64,000 nucleotides of DNA from Trichopria drosophilae (lineage: Eukaryota; Arthropoda; Insecta; Hymenoptera; Diapriidae). Where the stretch lies: assembly GCA_030407085.1 (NCBI GenBank), contig CM059587.1, positions 81,729,001 to 81,793,000 of the forward strand, given 5' to 3'. How positions within the stretch are numbered: position 1 is the stretch's first letter; the number at the start of each line of letters is the position of its first letter. The position numbers and the translations under genes were made by a program. The notes beneath the pieces are model-generated. The model saw only the letters and a program-made list of their open reading frames with translations, was not told where the DNA came from and searched no databases. Positions 60,697 to 64,000 of the stretch are shown here, one piece after another.

Positions 60697-60841
60697 TGTA
60701 AGGTGGTCGTTCGGTTTCCCAGATGAGGGTGCCACGATGGAAGTAAACTCTGCATCGTTTCTTGCGGATGACGAAGGTGTTGAGGAGCACTGTGTTAAAG
60801 GATGTCCCCGGATCCTGCATCTTACACTCGGTGGGATTCAT
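60697..60841 (-). CDS. Cerk: Ceramide kinase, exon 1 (start codon and PH start)
   Basis: The exon reads MNPTECKMQDPGTSFNTVLL, then NTFVIRKKRCRVYFHRGTLI and WETERPPY, with donor TACA/GTAAGT leaving phase 1, exactly what exon 2 requires. VLLNTFxxxKKRCRVxF corresponds to the start of the human ceramide kinase PH-like region (SVLWVKQQRCAVSL). The first ATG (60841) directly follows an in-frame TGA at 60844-60842, so the reading frame cannot extend further upstream. Met8 (60820) has a better Kozak context (AAG before ATG), so either could be used. Open frames on the + strand over the same DNA are by-products of its composition. Confidence 0.88.
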
Positions 60842-61450
60842 TCACTCGCGATAATTTTCGAAAAAAATTTTGTCGGAAGAGGAACGCGAGCCCGTCGTGT
60901 TCGTCTTCGTCGACGTCTCTCGCACGGGATTCCTGGCCTCCATTTCTGATAAGGGCGATCAATCGTTCCGCCGAACAGACAGCGCGGACACAGCACGGGG
61001 AACGTCCGGAGCTGGAGTAGGAGGATGAGGACGTGGAGGTAGGGGAAAGAGTCGGCGCACCACGTCTAGGGATTTCGAAAATTCGAATTTCGTGCGCAGA
61101 GCATTAACTGCGTCGGCGGCGAAATGCCTCTTCGACGTGGAACAAGTCGGACTTGTTTTCCGTGTTTATGGAATAGGAAACCGGTCTTGCTCCGCTCGAT
61201 TACACGAGCCGACTGAGGTGGCCAAAGCTGGAAACTGCTGCCACGATGCTCGGTGCTCGGTCGAAGGCCCGACGGCGCTCGAGGTTTGTGTTTCTTCCTG
61301 ATGTAGCCTCGACACGCACCAAGGTTATACGCGTGCCGATATCCACGGAACCTTTGATTCTCTACCTTCCTGTATGAGTCTCTTTCCCATCGGTCGACCT
61401 TAACTTGCCTTTCTCGTTCATTTACTCAGTCTTCGTCCTTTTTCGTCTGC
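60842..61450 (-). promoter_or_regulatory. Probable promoter and 5' UTR of ceramide kinase
   Basis: Immediately upstream of exon 1 on the - strand, this is the most GC- and CpG-rich part of the window, with many CG dinucleotides (CGTCGTGTTCGTCTTCGTCG, ACAGCGCGGACACAGCACGG). A raised CpG content next to a first exon is common in insects with low gene-body methylation. No TATA box was evident. Short open frames on the + strand (60802-61020, 61092-61301) have no recognisable product. Confidence 0.5.
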
Positions 61451-62502
61451 TCTCCCAGAGGTCAAACTCAGATCGCTGATGCATAATTCCTTTGTCTGAA
61501 ATGACTATTCTCAAAAATTGAAAAAAACTGATGGAAATCACTCCCTCCATGTCAATAAATCACAGAAATTCTCTATTTCTAAATTTTCATGTAATAAAAA
61601 TTAGATTTCACTATCACGGATTTCTTTTTTAAGTCTAAAAAGTTGTACAATAAGTTAATAAAGTGGCATACTTGGATATGAAAACAAAAAGATGACGGGT
61701 AAAAACCAAATCCACTTAATGGTTTGTAAAGTGATTAAAAACAAATTTTTTCAAATCAAACATGACGTGTCATTGACACGATATTTCTTTTTAATGTGAT
61801 TCGAATACAAATTACGCTTGGAAACTGGTTTTCTATTCTGGATTTGAAAGGAAACACTTTAATTGAGGCAATTAGCACTGACTGATTGTCCCTCCGTCTA
61901 TCTAATTGATGGGTATGCATTTCGTTCTGATGTTATTGTACCATTCGGTGTTACTTGAGGGAATCATGTCAGTAACCGATGACAGGTAAGGAGGAAGAGT
62001 GGGAGTAAACGCCGGGTGGCATGGGAAATGCGGTCATCACAAATGGCGCCGATGACAAGTTGAGAGTCGGACACTTTCATGCAACTCGGCATGTTTGACT
62101 AACACCTGCATAACAGGAATATTACAATGGAATTAAAATGTGGTTAGGTTAGAATTATCTCTACTTTACAATCATCAAGTATTACTAGAGTTTATTGAAT
62201 GACGGAAACCAGCATCCGATGAAATTAAATACACTCTGGTTGTAGAACTTCTTACATTTTCGTTTGAATTAGGCATTTTATTTCACTATTTGGATTAGTA
62301 AAATTATATAGGACTTTAAAAAAGTGTGTTAATCAAGGAATGAAATCACATAATTATGTATTTTGACCCACTGAAATAAGTCATGCTGCTAGGTTCAGAA
62401 AACTTAACAAATCGTAAAAGAATAGATTTTTATTGAAATAAAGGCTGGCAAAAGAAAACAAATAGAGCTTCTCAGAGATTGAAATCACACAATTTTTATG
62501 TA
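61451..62502. other. Noncoding DNA, nothing recognised
   Basis: A+T-rich flank upstream of ceramide kinase with a GTGGTTAGGTTAGAATT phrase near 62140 and no open frame or clear repeat. Confidence 0.4.
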
Positions 62503-62762
62503 CAGTAGACCCTGTCCTAAGTTATATGCCTATCCATAGTTGCCTATTTGACTTGTCCAAAGTTATATCACTCTCTTCATCTCCTTCCCCCGCCAGATTG
62601 TTTCGCTAAGCCACACTCGCTTTGCGACAGTCACACAAAGAAGCACTCATTGCACGAATATAAACAAAGTTACGGAAGTAGGGATAGTAAGAGGCTATAA
62701 CTTTGGATAAACTTCCGCTATTTTGAAAGAACCGGCGGTATAACTTTGGATGGGGACTACTG
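62503..62762. mobile_element. Pogo/Tigger-like MITE 3 with TA target duplication
   Basis: Left end CAGTAGACCCTGTCCTAAGT, then TATATGCC; right end as reverse complement CAGTAGTCCCCATCCAAAGT, then TATACCGCC. TA flanks both sides (62501-62502 and 62763-62764). Length 260 bp. The - strand open frame overlapping its right half is accidental. Confidence 0.8.
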
Positions 62763-64000
62763 TATATTGAGAGACTTTGTCTACCAAATTTGTTAAAATG
62801 GAAACGATAATTACAAAAATATTTGCAATTTAGGGATAACTGTTCATACTTGCAGATATTAATAAGTTGACTTACGAAAAGTAAAACCCAGCGAATGAAA
62901 AAACATTGAAAAGAATTCAAATATTTCGGTTTCTTGCCTACCTAAAAGTATTGAAATATATAAAAAAGAATTCAGAATAAGAATTTATTTGTACTCTTTT
63001 TACTCATCGTATGAAACGTGAGTTACAATTAAATATTTACAGAAGAATACAGAACTTGAATTTAAACCTACATATGCAATTCATGTTATATTTACACACT
63101 CAATCTAACCTACACATTTGATTTCAAACAAAGAGTTATAACGAACAGCAGTCCCCATCCTAAACTATACGGTACAACGATATGACATCGTCCTAAGTTA
63201 TATATTTGCCTTACTCAAAGTTTTACTAACCTCTTTCTCTTGACCCCACCACATCGTTTCTCGACTTATAACAATATAAAGAAACAGTATATTGTTGTAA
63301 TATATATATCGAAGCCACTTGGACCTAAATATATTTGGACCCCCTAAATATCGGTATAATTTTATAATAACTGAAACCTTTTAGTAAACGAACGCGTATT
63401 AAGGCATAGCGGACGAGGCACTACGCTAATGTTAGTTCTTTATTTTGAATTCAGTCTATTTCGAAACAAAGAATATTAGGGATCCCGCCTCTAATTTTCA
63501 AGACAACCTAAAAATACCGAATTAGTAGTTTTTACACAAAAACTTAAAAAAGCAAACAGCTTTTTTTTTCAAATTTGCGGGGGAAATTGCAGGCTGTCTA
63601 AAGGTTAAGCCTTCATTACAACAAGAAAGTTAGTTTCCTAAGTTTTAATATTTTCTCGAAAACTAGTCAAGCGATCCATATTTTTAATGCAAATTCGTGT
63701 TCAACGGGTCAAAATACATCAAATTTGTGTAATCTTAACCTGCGATATAAGGTTTATTTTTATTTTTTATTTTTTAATCCTTTATGAAAGTCAAAACGTA
63801 TTTTTTTGTGATTTTTTGTTTTTCTCGAAAACTATAGAGAGACGTTCAGGGTTTTTTATTCGCAAATTCGTATTCAGGGGGTCAAAATACAGAAGAACTG
63901 TGGATTTCGTTCTCCTATCAACATACGTTTTTTGTGGACCTGTTTAATTACTGACATTATTTATATTACTTACTTAGATATTACAGATTACTAATTGCAA
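62763..64000. other. Noncoding DNA with a partial pogo-like copy
   Basis: At about 63149 CAGTCCCCATCCTAAACTAT, then ATCGTCCTAAGTTATATATT resembles MITE 3 and continues to perhaps 63300. A pair of similar phrases near 63645-63710 and 63820-63890 (TTCTCGAAAACTA...GCAAATTCGTGTTCAACGGG / GGGGTCAAAATAC) suggests a duplicated 170-bp unit. No gene seen. Confidence 0.4.

Larger units (their letters stand above)
15907..60841 (-). other. Cerk: Ceramide kinase gene (complete coding span, 8 exons)
   Basis: Eight exons were assembled by hand from splice signals, reading phase and protein similarity. Order on the - strand: 60841-60697, 37981-37721, 35024-34831, 26354-25979, 25649-25497, 20022-19826, 18962-18793, 15988-15907. 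Exon lengths sum to 1578 bases, that is 525 codons plus TGA, and every junction keeps phase; human ceramide kinase is of similar length (537 residues). The enzyme phosphorylates ceramide with ATP to ceramide-1-phosphate at membranes. Domain order: PH-like region (about residues 14-135), diacylglycerol-kinase-type catalytic core with FINPFGG (147-153) and GGDGT (206-210), GVIPSGSTDTVAYS (245-257), cysteine motif C355/C359/C362 and a C-terminal lobe with WNCDGEV and VHCQ. Intron 1 is 22.7 kb. No frame break was found. Confidence 0.93.

Noticed and set aside
60638..61301. Three + strand open frames over the ceramide kinase first exon and upstream region
   Set aside because: They lie opposite the real exon or in CpG-rich DNA, where stop codons are rarer, and show no recognisable domain.
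1..64000. CRISPR arrays, operons, prophage or bacterial features
   Set aside because: Spliced genes, large introns and insect-type repeats show nuclear eukaryotic DNA; no regularly spaced identical repeats with unique spacers were seen.

Overview
The window looks like nuclear DNA from an insect. It is strongly A+T-rich (roughly 70 % by eye). The only coding sequence is in short exons separated by kilobase-scale introns, and the spaces between are filled with inverted-repeat elements and tandem arrays. An interstitial run of TTAGG, the usual arthropod telomere unit, and the character of the two genes fit an insect, possibly a hymenopteran; the order is a guess.

Two genes can be supported. On the + strand, positions 4105-4291 and 7185-7477 are the last two coding exons of an RGK-type (Rad/Gem/Rem/Kir) Ras-like GTPase. 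Its 5' exons, including the P-loop, were not found and probably lie left of the window. On the - strand, eight exons from 60841 down to 15907 join in phase into one complete open reading frame of 525 codons plus stop. This encodes ceramide kinase, with an N-terminal PH-like region, a diacylglycerol-kinase-type catalytic core containing GGDGT, a CXXXCXXC cysteine motif and a VHCQ-containing C-terminus. Its first intron is about 22.7 kb and its third about 8.5 kb. The genes converge tail to tail, with about 8.4 kb between their stop codons.

Layout: 1-4104 noncoding, with an inverted repeat and AGTCGACT-like repeats. 4105-7477 end of the RGK gene. 7478-15906 intergenic, holding a 1.9-kb foldback-like element (11132-13000) with a decayed repeat-associated ORF and one copy of a CACTGAGAG element. 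15907-60841 ceramide kinase, whose introns carry most of the repeats: pogo-like MITEs, palindromic MITEs, a GGCGCC-rich element, arrays of a CCGACAGT-like unit, a pair of divergent hammerhead-ribozyme-like motifs, an extremely A+T-rich stretch at about 42-51 kb, cryptic AATAACGACA-type DNA at 51-54 kb, and a roughly 1-kb tandem array just inside exon 1. 60842-61450 is relatively GC- and CpG-rich and is the probable promoter/5' UTR of ceramide kinase. 61451-64000 is noncoding with pogo-like MITE copies.

The two genes have no evident joint pathway: one makes a calcium-channel/cytoskeleton-type regulatory GTPase, the other a lipid kinase making ceramide-1-phosphate. No new multi-gene system is visible. 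The most unusual signals are the hammerhead-like pair and the foldback element with its decayed ORF.
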